Below are positions 1 through 11,767 of a DNA stretch of 64,000 nt, piece by piece (the first letter of the stretch is position 1; every line of letters starts with the position of its first letter). The notes beneath the pieces were generated by a model. The model made no database searches. It was given only the letters and a program-made list of their open reading frames with translations, and was not told the origin of the DNA. A program made the translations under genes and the position numbers. The stretch is from Microthyrium microscopicum. Lineage: Eukaryota; Ascomycota; Dothideomycetes; Microthyriales; Microthyriaceae. The DNA is taken from NCBI GenBank assembly GCA_010405405.1, contig MU004234.1:602993-666992 (forward strand), read 5' to 3'.

Positions 1-1766
1 CGATTCCTTTCCTGAGGATTAGGAGAAGTGATTCTTTATGGGATATGCTACCACCATCCATCACCTTCTGGGATATACTTGGCTTGGCACCTATAAACGG
101 GCCCAAGAATATTTCTTTCTACACCATCTATCCATTTAGCGCGACTCTGGAGAGCATCACAGACCGATTTATGCAGGAACTCGGACAATGTTATGAATCA
201 TCAAAGTTAGGAGCTCATGCACCTGGACCACCAATTTTAGATCAGCCCAAAAGCTTCATTCCGTGGAGTCTGGGAGCGGAATCATCTTTGGCTGATATTG
301 AGGAGTCCTTGAAAAAGCTTTGCAGTGTCATCGGCTCTAAGCTAGCACTGGTTGATCACGAAAGCAAGCCCATTCCACAATCAAGGCAACATATCAACAA
401 GAACAACGTCGAGAGCTTCGTTATTTACGTTATCAATCCCTTTGAGGATATTGCTGCATTATCGGCTATATCATCAGCATTTGTGGCTCTATGTAACTCT
501 TATCGGCTGGCGAAAACACCATCGTTCCGAACTCGTAAAGCCGATGTTGTCCTACAAATCGTACCAATGTCTGTCATGGCAAAGCTTGGACATTATGTCT
601 TGCTTGACAGCGATAGACTTCGAAATCTAGCGCGGGAAGTCTATGATCGATGTCCAGTGGCTTCCTCTGAAGATGTCGGAGCACTGCCCATCTGTAGTGG
701 GTCTTCAATTCAACTTACAGAGTCATTACCTCGCAAGATTGCTTTTGAGCTCACGGGAGACCCGCCATCGAACATCATGCACAATCCATCTCAATTTTAT
801 CTTGGATATGCAAGAAGCGAAAGTGGAAACTGGGTGACGGCTGCGTTTACAGACAACGCTGGCCGGTATCAGGCAGTTGTCTCTTACTGCCTAACTGGAT
901 CTCGGACCTTCTTGGATATCGCAAAAGAGCTATGGGAAACCTGTATAGACATAATGCGACATCGCAAAGTCAATTGGCGACTATGTATCTCCCGAGCCCA
1001 TGCTATGCCCCCAGAGGAATTGGAGGCATGGGCAAGTGTAGCAGCACCACAACAAGCTCTGCCTTTGATTGCTCTTCTATGCTCTGTCGACATCAATCCC
1101 CCAATTGCTCTCATCCCTTCTATCACACTGCCATCAACACCTCCGCCAAGCGGCGCAAGCCGTCCATACACTCAAACACCTATAGGAACCCCTATTACTC
1201 AACAAGTGGTATCACCAGATCCAGGTGCCAACACACCGACTGGCACACCTTCAGATAATGTAGCAGCTGAAGCATTGAACGATCCAGATTCACACTTGGT
1301 CGACACAACCGACGAAACATATAGTATAATAATCTCCCACCGACTCAACCTCCAAACACCCGGTACCCAAACATTCCATCAAGCACTTTCCAGTGCCTAC
1401 TTAATCCACGTGCCGCCCTCTCAACCCACAGTCAACCCATTCAATCATCAAGAAGTCCTTGACCCATCAACAGCACATTGCATTGCCGTCCACCTCCTCT
1501 TTGCCAACAACTCTGGCAAGGCTCCGGACAATGCCAACGCCGCTGTGGTCCTTAACAGTTCGTCCAATGTCCCTAAAGTCGCATCCGATAACATCATGCG
1601 CGAAATCCTCGGCCCCTTCCGCAATCTTGCACTGCTCGCAAAAGTCAGAGGCCTCAAGGACGGCAAAGGAGGTATAATCCCCTGGCACATCCTTGCGGCA
1701 CTCAAAGGCGTCGAAGGCCTGGATGCAGTATATGGAATGGAGAGATGGACACCCAGCGGTACATAA
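1..1766 (+). CDS. MED13: Mediator complex subunit 13, C-terminal part (5' truncated by window)
   Basis: The frame is open from base 3 and ends in TAA at 1764-1766, so this is the 3' end of a gene that starts before the window; about 587 residues are seen. MED13 (Srb9/Ssn2) is part of the CDK8 kinase module, which reversibly docks on Mediator and mostly represses transcription by RNA polymerase II. The recognisable stretch is the Med13 C-terminal domain: ITFWDILGLAPINGPKN near the start, then VGYAR/GNWVTAAFTDNAGRY-like and LDIAKELWETC blocks followed by VNWRLCISRAHAMPPEE (about residues 270-345 of the visible part). A proline/threonine-rich low-complexity insert (about 370-440) precedes the last conserved block, which ends in LDAVYGMERW. 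No intron is needed in this part. Identification is by family resemblance read by eye; confidence is high. Confidence 0.9.
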   Translation, partial: IPFLRIRRSDSLWDMLPPSITFWDILGLAPINGPKNISFYTIYPFSATLESITDRFMQELGQCYESSKLGAHAPGPPILDQPKSFIPWSLGAESSLADIEESLKKLCSVIGSKLALVDHESKPIPQSRQHINKNNVESFVIYVINPFEDIAALSAISSAFVALCNSYRLAKTPSFRTRKADVVLQIVPMSVMAKLGHYVLLDSDRLRNLAREVYDRCPVASSEDVGALPICSGSSIQLTESLPRKIAFELTGDPPSNIMHNPSQFYLGYARSESGNWVTAAFTDNAGRYQAVVSYCLTGSRTFLDIAKELWETCIDIMRHRKVNWRLCISRAHAMPPEELEAWASVAAPQQALPLIALLCSVDINPPIALIPSITLPSTPPPSGASRPYTQTPIGTPITQQVVSPDPGANTPTGTPSDNVAAEALNDPDSHLVDTTDETYSIIISHRLNLQTPGTQTFHQALSSAYLIHVPPSQPTVNPFNHQEVLDPSTAHCIAVHLLFANNSGKAPDNANAAVVLNSSSNVPKVASDNIMREILGPFRNLALLAKVRGLKDGKGGIIPWHILAALKGVEGLDAVYGMERWTPSGT

Positions 1767-3788
1767 ATTACATTACCCAATACAATTATAAACATCATAT
1801 CTCATATCCAGTCTGTTAATATATTCTCGGCCAATAACTCACCTCTCGGCTACGTTCCGGATCTTACAAGGGCATTTCTGCTCTGAGACGTGACTGTCCG
1901 GGTGTTCGGTACGTGAACTGGCTATATGCATACTACTATCGCGACGTGTCAAACTCTTCAGATCCATCGCAAGACACTGACTAGCTATTCCTCTTTCCCA
2001 TAACCGATCACCGTCTACTTACTTACCCAGAACTTGAACTCTTTACACCAGATATAAGATATGCTTTGTCGTCCACACCCTCATCTTCCCAGTCCTCACC
2101 TCCACACTCCAGTCAATCTTCCCATTACCCTATTCCAATTTTTGCACTGCGGCTCCCTTCATTATCTCTACCCGACAACCCGGGGAAGCCCACGCGGTCT
2201 TTCGCACGAGCCTGTCTTATATTAACTGTGTGCTGCGAACTCGCAAACCCTATGGAAGCTCGAGCGCGGCATTTCGCAGCCGCGGTTTAAGATGGCAGCT
2301 ATAGACGGTTCGTCGTGACACAGACTGCTGACGTAGGGCGGTTGCCGTGGAATCGGAGCGGTGTAGTTGAGTGAGCAGTTTGTTGTGGGGCGGTGGCTAC
2401 TTTTGGATATTGTGGTTCGGGAGTTTTATAGTGGAGGAATAGTTGTATTGATCGGTGACTCCCGTGAGGGATGAGATTGTTTGTTTGTATATCTTTTGTA
2501 CAAGGAGTCGATAGTGTGCGGACCAAATTCATCGCTACTATTTTCATTGAGATATTATCACATAGGGACTTGATGATAGGCGATATCTCTTCATTGAGCA
2601 ATAGCATAGAATCAGCAAGCACATACCTTACTTTTTCAAAAGAAGAAGATGGAGCAGTAAATCAAATTAAGGATGTTAGAGATCACTCCGACGTCTTCTC
2701 CACAACAAACTCGTTAAAATTCTATTGAGTACAAAGGAAGTCGAACTCGAGCCCTGCTCTCTCATTCCCGATGGATCAAGAAATGAGGCTCGCTACTGAT
2801 CCAACTACTCCTCATAGGGCATCTCCAGCCTACCCATCCCCTTGCGCAAGGTCTCGAGGAAGATAGTTTCAAATCCCGACTCTAAACCTAGAGTCAATCT
2901 CTTATGTGCCCGGGTTCAGGAACCTTGGTGTTGGAACGATAGCAAACAAGAAAGCGGGAGCTAAAGCACGAGTCACGACTCCTTGCATTTGTTTGCTAGA
3001 TCCAAAGCTTAACAACAAAACGCACAACAAGATTAACCAGGACTGCCTATGCCCTCGTGTCCGCTTCCTAGCAGGCATCACAGATCACTTCAAGGTTTCT
3101 CTTCAGACCTAGGAAAGGCTACTTGCCCTCGTTCAGATCAGTCAGATCAACCAGATCCTATGAGTCAAAGGTTGCCAACTGCTTGGAAAGGCAGGCGGAC
3201 GCGTTGGATCCCTCTTATAAGCACTTAATGACTAGAAAGGGGAACTGAATGCCTGCTGATGAAGTGAACTCTTAGCGAGGCTGAAAGTACAGTAGCACAA
3301 AGCACCAGGCTAGAATATGCGTCTCCAAACAGCGGTATTCGGGCCTTTGAAGCACGACCTTAATTCTTCATGGTACACGTCATTTCCTGTTGTGATACTC
3401 GAACATGGGAGAGCCGGGATGCCGTGGTCAAAATGACTTGTATTTCACCAATCAAATGTGTAAATTGTGGATTTGTTATTATTATTGACTTCGGGTATGT
3501 TGTTGTGTTGTGTGACTTCCAGGGCTGCAGTAATGAAATGAATGTAGCGGTTTCCATCAAAAACAATGAACGGTGTAATGATCTAAATGACGGTAGTTTC
3601 TAAAAAGCTGGATATACTAGAGGCAATTTGTTGATCGTTCCATCAGGCAGTTCTCCGAGACAATGATGGTGACACTACTACAGCGCATATCATACTGGTT
3701 AGAATGTCATATTGAGAATCAGTGGAGTTCGAGATTTTCATACCGTATTAGCTTTAGAACTAAATAATATTCGACTACAAACAACTCG
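1767..3788. other. Intergenic, no gene supported
   Basis: About 2 kb between MED13 and the convergent GRDP-like gene. The open frames here are short, lack family features and do not join across plausible introns. Two places resemble decayed tRNA genes: minus strand about 2735-2815, with an A-box-like and a B-box-like block, and plus strand about 3690-3735. Neither folds into a full cloverleaf by eye. The start of the region should hold the MED13 3' UTR. Confidence 0.5.
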
Positions 3789-5591
3789 CTAACCACCACT
3801 TCCACAAGAAGACGTATAATTAGATACAGGAGCTTTACCACACATCATATGTGCACCACACCTCAAACCACCAGCCGATTCACCTACACTCTGATTTCCA
3901 AACACAGAGCTCGCATATTCATAAGGCCCCAAAGAGCCCGAAGAATACCAATTCGCCGCATACAATGGAAAGCTCACTGGATGAACCGCAGGAATGGTCT
4001 TATGAAACCCAAATATAACCTCCTCCTTTCTCGACGGTATCCCCACTCCCCCAGTCCGGCTCAAAATCGGCCATCTCTGCTTCCGCCATTCTGTTCTATA
4101 GTAATCCAGAGATCGGAGTATGTTGCTATGCGGTTCTTTTATCCCATCAATCTGTCTCTGTAGCTGGTTCACCACTCGTGTCTGTTGTTCAGTCGCTTGT
4201 GTCTTTCTTCGCTCCTTGTCTGCCATTATAGGCGCCAGATGTTTAGGCGATGCCATAAGTCTACTTAATGTCCCCTTGCGCTCCCATCCTCGTGGCAAGT
4301 CTGGGTGAATCCCTGGTCTGCCCATGGCTGCTGCGCGAGCATCTGTATCTGCTTTGTAGGCGCGTTCAAACGCATTCTGGACAGCACGCAGTTCGGCGCG
4401 TGCAATTGCGATGTCTCGTTCTGGTTCAAGGAGTAGCAGGTCTTGCATTTCACGTGTTTGCACTAGTTCATACTGCATCTTATCGAGCTGTTGTTGTCGG
4501 CCTAGGTCGAAGGTCCATAGTTCTTGTTGGGCAGGCGTCATGCCAGGCGGTGGTCGGGTGAGCCGTGGATCCTTCTGAGGTGCCAGACCGGCGGCGTCGG
4601 TTCCTGGAGCGAGGTAATCTTCTCGATATATTTGGGTCCATAACTGCTTAGTGTGCTCGAGTCCACTGCTCAGGTTGGGCGTATCTATGGTATCATCGTG
4701 GTTGATGGCACGGCCAACGTTCATGATGCACCACTCTTCGTATTTGTTGGAGCTCAGTTGATGCGTGTGCCAGACTAGATCGATGTCGAGTGTTGGTACG
4801 ATCATCTGGCCTTGTAGTCGTATAAGGTTCATGAACTTGACGTATCGAAGCCTCATGTGGTCGAGCATTGGCCGAGGGACTGGGTCTTGAGGGTACATAG
4901 CGGTTATCTTCTTTGAGAAATGCCATTGTCGAATCACAGCTTCTGCAAGGTTCAGTCCAAATCTAGAGGTTCTTGTTGCTGTAGGTGAAGTTTGAGCTGG
5001 TGCCTGGATCAATCTTGCAAAGAAGGGATTGTTTCCGCGATAGATATCTTGGGCAACCTCGAAGATCTGGAATGGCTCAGACGGATACATGGCAGACCAT
5101 GCTCTGAAAGAGTGTTCATCTCCAAACTGCAAATGCTGAAGTCGTGCAGCATATCGAAATAAAGAGATATCCAATCTGCCGGCCAGTGGTGCATATTGAG
5201 GTTTATCAAGGTCGCCTTTATAGTGAAAAGGAGATAACAGATGCGCGTGTAGAATTAATGCGACATCCCTAGAGAATATTTAGAATTGACTTTTAAAACT
5301 AAGCTCCTTAACTGACCAAGGTGGAAGAGGCAAAGACTCCTGTTTAGTATTGTTGTGTGCGAGAAGGAGTTCAAGATACAAAACATATCTATCTTCTGCA
5401 GCGTTGAGAATATTTATCAAAGTACCAGCAGGTCCGGCATCACAAGCATCCAAGATAGCGCAAAAGAATCGCAGCAGGGTTAAATGTGCCTATATAACTT
5501 AGCATTTGACCAACTGGGTTATCAATGCTCTTACTTGTGTTCTGAGTGCGTTGAACTCAATTGCATCTGTATACACCTTTTTGATATCCAT
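3789..5591 (-). CDS. GRDP-like (DUF1399) protein, three exons
   Basis: Exons on the minus strand: 5591-5535, 5489-5317 and 5268-3789, giving 569 residues. The two introns are 45 and 48 bp with GT...AG ends, and phases join cleanly; the tryptophan of PLPPW is split TG|G. Exon 1 alone encodes 19 residues starting MDIKKVYTDA. The GRDP-like family (glycine-rich domain protein, DUF1399) is recognised by AEDRYVLYLELL, LPLPPWDVALILHAHLLSP and, further on, VPTLDIDLVWHTHQLS with a conserved Tyr after it. The C-terminal third is charged and helical, and the last 30 residues are rich in Gly and Cys (GGLRCGAHMMCG, then CGSGG), as in other fungal members. The biochemical role of the family is not established in fungi. 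The start could lie further upstream, but the ATG at 5591 gives a compact family-like N-terminus. Confidence 0.85.
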
Positions 5592-6538
5592 TTCAGAAAT
5601 GGATGTCGAAAAATAAATACAAGAGCTATGTCAATCATTTCCCGAGGTATGCGGATCTTTACAACTTTTTCATTAGACTTATCGGGCATGAGGTTGTCCC
5701 AGGCCGCTGTAGTTGGGATAGCTGCGCCTCCTTCACCAACCCTTTTCTAGGACAGCTTCTTTTTCTTTTCGCTTAAATTGAGCAAATGACTGAAGAGCTA
5801 GACACTGATAAGGGTGAACTAACAATCCTCAGCCTCGAAGAAGAATATTGTTCTGCGCTACCGTCTCCAACTCAGCCACGACTCCTGTTTAAATGGCTGT
5901 GACAATGACATGCCTTGAAAGTAGAGAATCCTAACCTAAGCTCTGCAACTAATCGAAAGGCGGTTTTAGATATATTCGCCTGTATCAAAGTTCCGTATGA
6001 TCTTTGTTATGAATGTTAATTGAATGGTATTGGTAGTTTTGCTCTACTTTGTAAAGAGTAGCGACCAGCTACTTGAAGCTATATAATAATACATTTGATT
6101 TCAGATGAATGAACCCCGATGACCATGCGGGCAGATGCGAAATTTATCAATGGCAAGTGACAAATGTGGTGTCAAGTCAAATATGTTCGCCATGAGACAA
6201 CATGAACAAGACGATGCAAAGCATCGTCAGATCGCAAGCAATGCGCTCCAATGCGCAGAACCGGAAAAGGACCTCCCGTCTCATCTTTTAATCCCAGCCT
6301 CGTCCTCTCATCCCATCAATCCATCCTTCATCCCAATCATATTTCGTTCGCGAGAACTCCAGGTCCCTAGCCAACTCCAACCTCATGCGCTCCAGCACCA
6401 TAAGAACGTTTAACGGGGGAATCATAGTACAGTGTGAATGGTATCCAAGTAGTAAGAAAAAAAGACCCTCCAATCCTCGCATCGTTCAAGTTCGTAAGAA
6501 AGAAAAATAGAATGAAATATGTTTGTGCGCGCGCGCGG
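5592..6538. other. Intergenic
   Basis: It lies upstream of the GRDP-like gene and downstream of the small GPI-type gene. Short frames on both strands show no family features. I see nothing further. Confidence 0.5.
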
Positions 6539-6808
6539 CTATATGACCAGAGCAGCGACACCAGCAACGGCTGCGAGACCGAATGCGCCGGCAGCGTTAT
6601 GCGCTGCGCTGTTCGTCTTGGAGACTGCTGGCGCAGAGGTGACGGAGCTGGCTTTGACGGTTGCGCTGGATGAGGTGGTGGATGTTGGTCGGTTTGTGTA
6701 GGCGGTGGAGACCATTACTACGGTGCGGGTTGAGGTGGTGGTGGTGGTGTCGGTGCTGGCGTAGGCGGCCAGTGGGAGGATGGCGAAGAGAAGAGTGGAT
6801 AGACGCAT
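6539..6808 (-). CDS. Small Ser/Thr-rich secreted, probably GPI-anchored protein
   Basis: An 89-residue protein if translation starts at the ATG at 6808; the open frame extends 23 codons further, but only this ATG is followed directly by a signal peptide (MRLSTLLFAILPLAAYA). The mature part is almost entirely Ser, Thr, Ala and Val, as expected for a heavily O-mannosylated surface peptide. The last 20 residues (about AAGAFGLAAVAGVAALVI) form a hydrophobic tail after small residues, the usual GPI-attachment signal. The frame has no internal stop and the gene lacks introns. Proteins of this plan are common in filamentous fungi and have no known catalytic role; they are thought to sit in the cell wall or plasma membrane. 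Function unknown. Confidence 0.6.
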   Translation of the reverse strand: MRLSTLLFAILPLAAYASTDTTTTTSTRTVVMVSTAYTNRPTSTTSSSATVKASSVTSAPAVSKTNSAAHNAAGAFGLAAVAGVAALVI

Positions 6809-9800
6809 TTTGGTAGTGTTGATTTTGAGAATTGGTATGTGGTTTTGTGGTTGCAGTGTTTGTTTAGCAATATTCAAATTGCGCCTTAAAAGTATATGAT
6901 TTGGAGAAGCGGAAGAGTGTTTCCAAAAGTGAAAGGAGTTGTGTTGGTATTGGATATGGACTGAGCAAGCAGTCGCAATGCGATATACGCCCCAGCAAAA
7001 GAGTGTCAGGAATCAAATGTTTCAACTTTGAATAAAGAGTGAGAGTAAAAAAGCGAGAGCAAAATGCAGGGGGTCTAGTCGGGGGTTATAAGAATATGGA
7101 TGAGTGGAAGGTTAACAAGAGCGCAAGCACGAGAGAGAGAGAGTAATTTGAGCAAGCCGACTAGACGGTAACCAGTTACCAAGGGCCCAGACCAGCAGTA
7201 ATAACCAATATGGATAATGAGTAGAGTTACGACTACACCTCCCACGAACAACGCACGGTACGGAGTCGATTCTGGGGTTTGCCCAGAAAAGAGCTAGCCT
7301 AGAAAAGATGGTCTGCGATAGGCCTTGTAGGCTTTAGCTTTCAAGCCAGCACAGGCCTTGGCCGAACGGTTGAACAAGAGGAAGGTTTGGAGGTTTGGGC
7401 CCTTGGGTGAGGGTGCTGCAGAAATCAAACCCCCAAATTGAGCAACTGCTGCGATCATGAGCGCCAACACCCTGGTTGTGCTCACTGCTCATGGGCGAAT
7501 GATGCCAGAGTCTAACCTGAGTTACCTGACGATACGCCTACGACTCGCCAGCACTTGAAACTCCTGTTGTTTGTTGGATTGAATTTGCTGACCGCCTGTA
7601 TCACCAGCATACGTGGTTTACAGATCCGCGCACTCTAATATTCACCATCAACATCGATACAACAGTAAAGACAATCCCGAAAATCCAACTGCATTCGCTG
7701 GCAGCAGCGCTGTCAAAAGACAGTAAAAAGGGGCATCGTGAGATTTCGCCAAAGTGCCCCAAATCTCCAAGCCCACCAGAAACCATCGTGCCTTTCCCAA
7801 CTAGGAAATCAAAAGGCGTGAGAGGCACCAAAGGCCAATTTCCCAAGTGGTGTGCCAAGTTGAGCCCGCCGCGGCACCGCCCTGTGGTGCACAGCAACCA
7901 GGTGCCGACGGCCCAATCCCAAACTGTCAACAGCAATCTAGCCAGGCACACCCGCAAACCTACCCTCGTGCTTATGCCATATTAAGCCTAGGGTCAGGTA
8001 CCGTACACATTGGATGGATGGATGTTGGATGAATCAAGATCGTGGGATTTTTAGTTGGCTTCCTTATTTGTTGCTGGCTATGCTGATGATTGCCGCCCTT
8101 TGTAGTGTTTGGTCATATCCTTTGCAACAAGGTTCTATTCTTATCACTAACCTAATTTCCACCGGGCGACCCATGAGCATTTGAAGCGAAACTATCTCTT
8201 CATAAGTTCTCGCCCCATCACACGAACTGCGCATCGTGAACCTGTGAATTTACCCCTTTTGGTGCTTATTGAGACTTCTTGGGGCCTTGGGTTCTTGGTA
8301 TGTTGGGAAGGGTAAGCGCGTGGGATCACGGCGCTTTGCGACACGATGGTTCTTCAGCTTTGGCTTGGATCGTGAAGAATTTATTGTTTGGTTTGGGAGG
8401 TCGTGTGCCTCCATGCTCAGACTACTAATTTCCTTCTCCCAGAAGAAGAGATTTGTTCGTGTTGGGAATGAGCACATGACGGGATTTGAGATTTGATTGC
8501 GGCGGCCAATACGGACAAAAAGTATTATCTGTCGCACGCTGGTAACGTATCCTGTATTTTGTGATATGTCAAATTTCTTGTTGAACAAAGACTACCAACG
8601 GAGCGGGTATTTTGTGTTGATTGCGCCCAGAAATGTTTGCCTGGCTAACGGGATATCGTGAACACTGAATCTGGGAGGATTGTCTTTATTTTGTTGCTTG
8701 GTAAAGTATTTCCAGAGTCTGGATATATTGCGTTTAGTTTATTCTAGAACGTTTTCATCCGCAGAGGCCAATTGATGGCCTGTTAAGCGGATCATATTTC
8801 GAGATGGCGCAAGCGTTGTCGATATTCGAATTGCACGTAAATAGCCTGTCATAATCAATGTCGTGGAAGGTTATTCCGTGAGTTATTCGTGCGAATTCTG
8901 CTATGGAAAAGAGTACAAGATAGTTGCTGCGGCGGTACATAGACATTTTGTTGGAAAGGTACACCACATGTCGCCTCGTGGTATCGTGGATGCCAGACGG
9001 ACGATCTGAGAACGCACGTGGGAATCCAACTTCATTTCGCAGTTTGAACCTTGCATCCTACCTACAAATGATAAAGTCCTATATCGAACCACCGTTTCTT
9101 GGATATCAACAGATCTATCCACTGCAACTCAGTTCCCTGCCTTCCTCATCTTTAACAAGAACATTGGTGTTGAAAGGCGACCTGAACATCAAGCATACTT
9201 ACGCGGCGACCTGACTGACCAGCCATCCTTCGATATATCCATAACTTTCGAAGAATATTCGCAGCGCAAATACATTTCCAGCAAAATGAATGGACAATAA
9301 TACCCCAACTATAGGAAACCGAAGAGCCGCATATCCGCAACCTGCACGATCTTCCTGCCACTCGCATTTAGATCTTGATCACCACAGATCTCAACAAAAT
9401 TCTCCGCCCCAGACTCCACTGTCCAGTACCTGCCACCCAATTCCAATCGATCGTGAACGCACAACAACGGTGAGTTAAAATAATTCTCCGCATTATCCTG
9501 CCACATAATTATTTTCAGCAATTGTATGCACAGCTGTAAACAGAAATAAGCGAACTATGTATCCACCTAGTTCGCTGCATAGAATTTGCGGAGAATATTC
9601 TTCTAGTGATGTTTAGAAACGCGCAAGGTTGGAAAACACGGTTGATCGGTCCAAGCCGGTCATGAACGTGTTTGTTTCGTTTGGCAGAAACGATCTCGTT
9701 TCGTTTCAACAGAGAATGTAAACGACAGTGCCTGTGATCCACCGAGCCGCTCAAGCGAATATGCACGATGCGAAAGAAATCCACTTCCTACCAAACGACA

Positions 9801-11767
9801 CAGCGCTTCCAGCATGTTGGCATTTTGCAACTTCCAAGCATAAGGATGAGCAATGTTGCTTGTCTCATAGCCAACAATGTAGAACTCCACTTCCCAGCTT
9901 ACTTTCCTTGAAATCCTGGATATAAAATTGTAAGGGGTTGTGAAGTGTAGAATAAACTCTAAAGCTGGCTAGAACAGTGGTTACCGGTCCTGCGGGCAGC
10001 GGGAGAGTGTCCGAAAATCCAAAGAACACCTTCCTGGATTGTTCGATGATCTCCCATGAACCCTAGCTGTCGATCTTCTAAACATAAACGTCCCTTTCGT
10101 CTTTAATAGGCAAGTAACTACACCCAGACGACACATAACATTTACAGTTACACTACTCATTCGGTGCGGGGCATAATCGCACAGTTTCAAGGCAAGCGTG
10201 GCAAGCATGGCAAGTCAAAGGTACGAAATGGCGAAATAAAAATGGTGCATGTCGCGAAATGTTCGATATCGGACGTGGTGTTACTCTACGAATGCCATGT
10301 CGAGAAATCCGATTATTAGACAAAACACGTGGATGTATCACAGCCTTTGTCTATTACTCATGATATACTCCTAGCGTTGTTGGTTTTCGCAATATTGACT
10401 TTTGATATCGTAAGAACTCCAACTTTGAGGCTCCGCTAAATTAGATTTCCTAAAACGGTCGGTTCTTCTTGGACTCTTGGAAGGTTAGTGAAAAGTTTTC
10501 TGGAACAATTCTCCCTCGCTTCGCACAGGCAGGTTGCACATGTTCCACGTTCCGACAAACCCAATTTGGCAGTCGCACGAAAGTGGGAAATCTAACTTTG
10601 CGACAGGAGGTTTGATGGATTCATGGAAGTTGGAAGATGGTCCCTTTTCCCTTGCGTTGGTTCGGGGAATTAATTTTGGGTCCCAACAGGAACTTTAATC
10701 TTACGCATGTTTCGTCAGGTACTTTCTAGCCTGGAAGCAAAAGAAAAACACCAGCGATTCGCCTGGGATTCTGCCTGACAGTGAGATCTGTATGCCTGCG
10801 GGGGGTTTGCAACATTCTGGGCCGGAATGTTGGCCGCAAATTCCCAAAGTGGAGACGTAACAACAACCAGGGGGTCTGGGAGACCGAAAGGGGAGGCGCC
10901 GCGTAGGCTTTCGGTCAAATGTAAAAGTGATTAAAGTTTCAAAAGAGGCTGGATTCGGTCACGGAAAGTGAGAAATTGGCAGAGATTTGGAAGGGAGAAG
11001 GAAGTGGTTTGGTAAGAAGATGGCTGCAGGGGCGTTGTTGGTGGCGTGCGTGAAATGCAGGAACGAAGCAGGCCTTGGCAGCAATTGAAGCAGGAACGAG
11101 CGGTTAGCTCCATACACTAGACTACTTTTGGGTACGGCTAGGCTGAATAGCGCCTTCCTAAGAGTTGTTGAGTCTGAGAGCAACAAGCCAAAGCTCCACC
11201 ATCAACACACTGACAAGTCGTACACCCTTCTTTTCCTCCTGCTTGAGTCTGGCAATGTGCTTTGCCTGTGTGCTTGCGCCCGCTGCTGCGCTGCCCCCAA
11301 AGGTCACCAAATGTCGCGACGCCATCTCACATCTCACACCTGTCAGTTCAGCCTCTGAGCTTGTTCAAGATGGAGCCCGTTTGAAACTCCAACAACTGAT
11401 TAATCTATGAGGCAGGGGCGGTGGATCTCATTACTTGCCATCTCTAATGCAATTACTGCTTGGCCGCAGACTGCTCCAATTCATCCCAAATCGGCCATAT
11501 GTGAGAGAAATGTAGACTGTGGAAATTAGTGATATAAGACCAGGGGGGAACGCAGTGAAAAAGAAGAATTGCAAAGTGGCTTTCTTCGCTACACAGTCTA
11601 CACCAGTCAAATCAACGTCTTTTTTACGAGGCCTATTTCACAACTTGACCTTGCTTGTCAACGCTTAAACGCCATCCATTACATATATCCTCCCACCCCT
11701 TCCCCGTCTGAGCACCTTTCCTCTCCCCCAAGCTGCTCACACTCTTTTTTACTACCTACCTATCATC
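6809..11767. other. Gene-poor stretch of about 5 kb
   Basis: I could not support any gene here. The frames are below about 120 codons, overlap on both strands and lack domains, signal peptides with credible ATG starts, or joinable exons. One frame at 7294-7485 (minus) looks like a signal peptide but begins with GTG, not ATG. The last few hundred bases before 11768 are pyrimidine-rich (CCTCCCACCCCTTCCCC near 11690), typical of a strong fungal promoter and 5' UTR for the GH114 gene. Confidence 0.5.

Noticed and set aside
7294-7485. Small secreted protein candidate on the minus strand
   Set aside because: The signal-like start begins with GTG, no in-frame ATG gives a full signal peptide, and the frame ends after only 63 codons.
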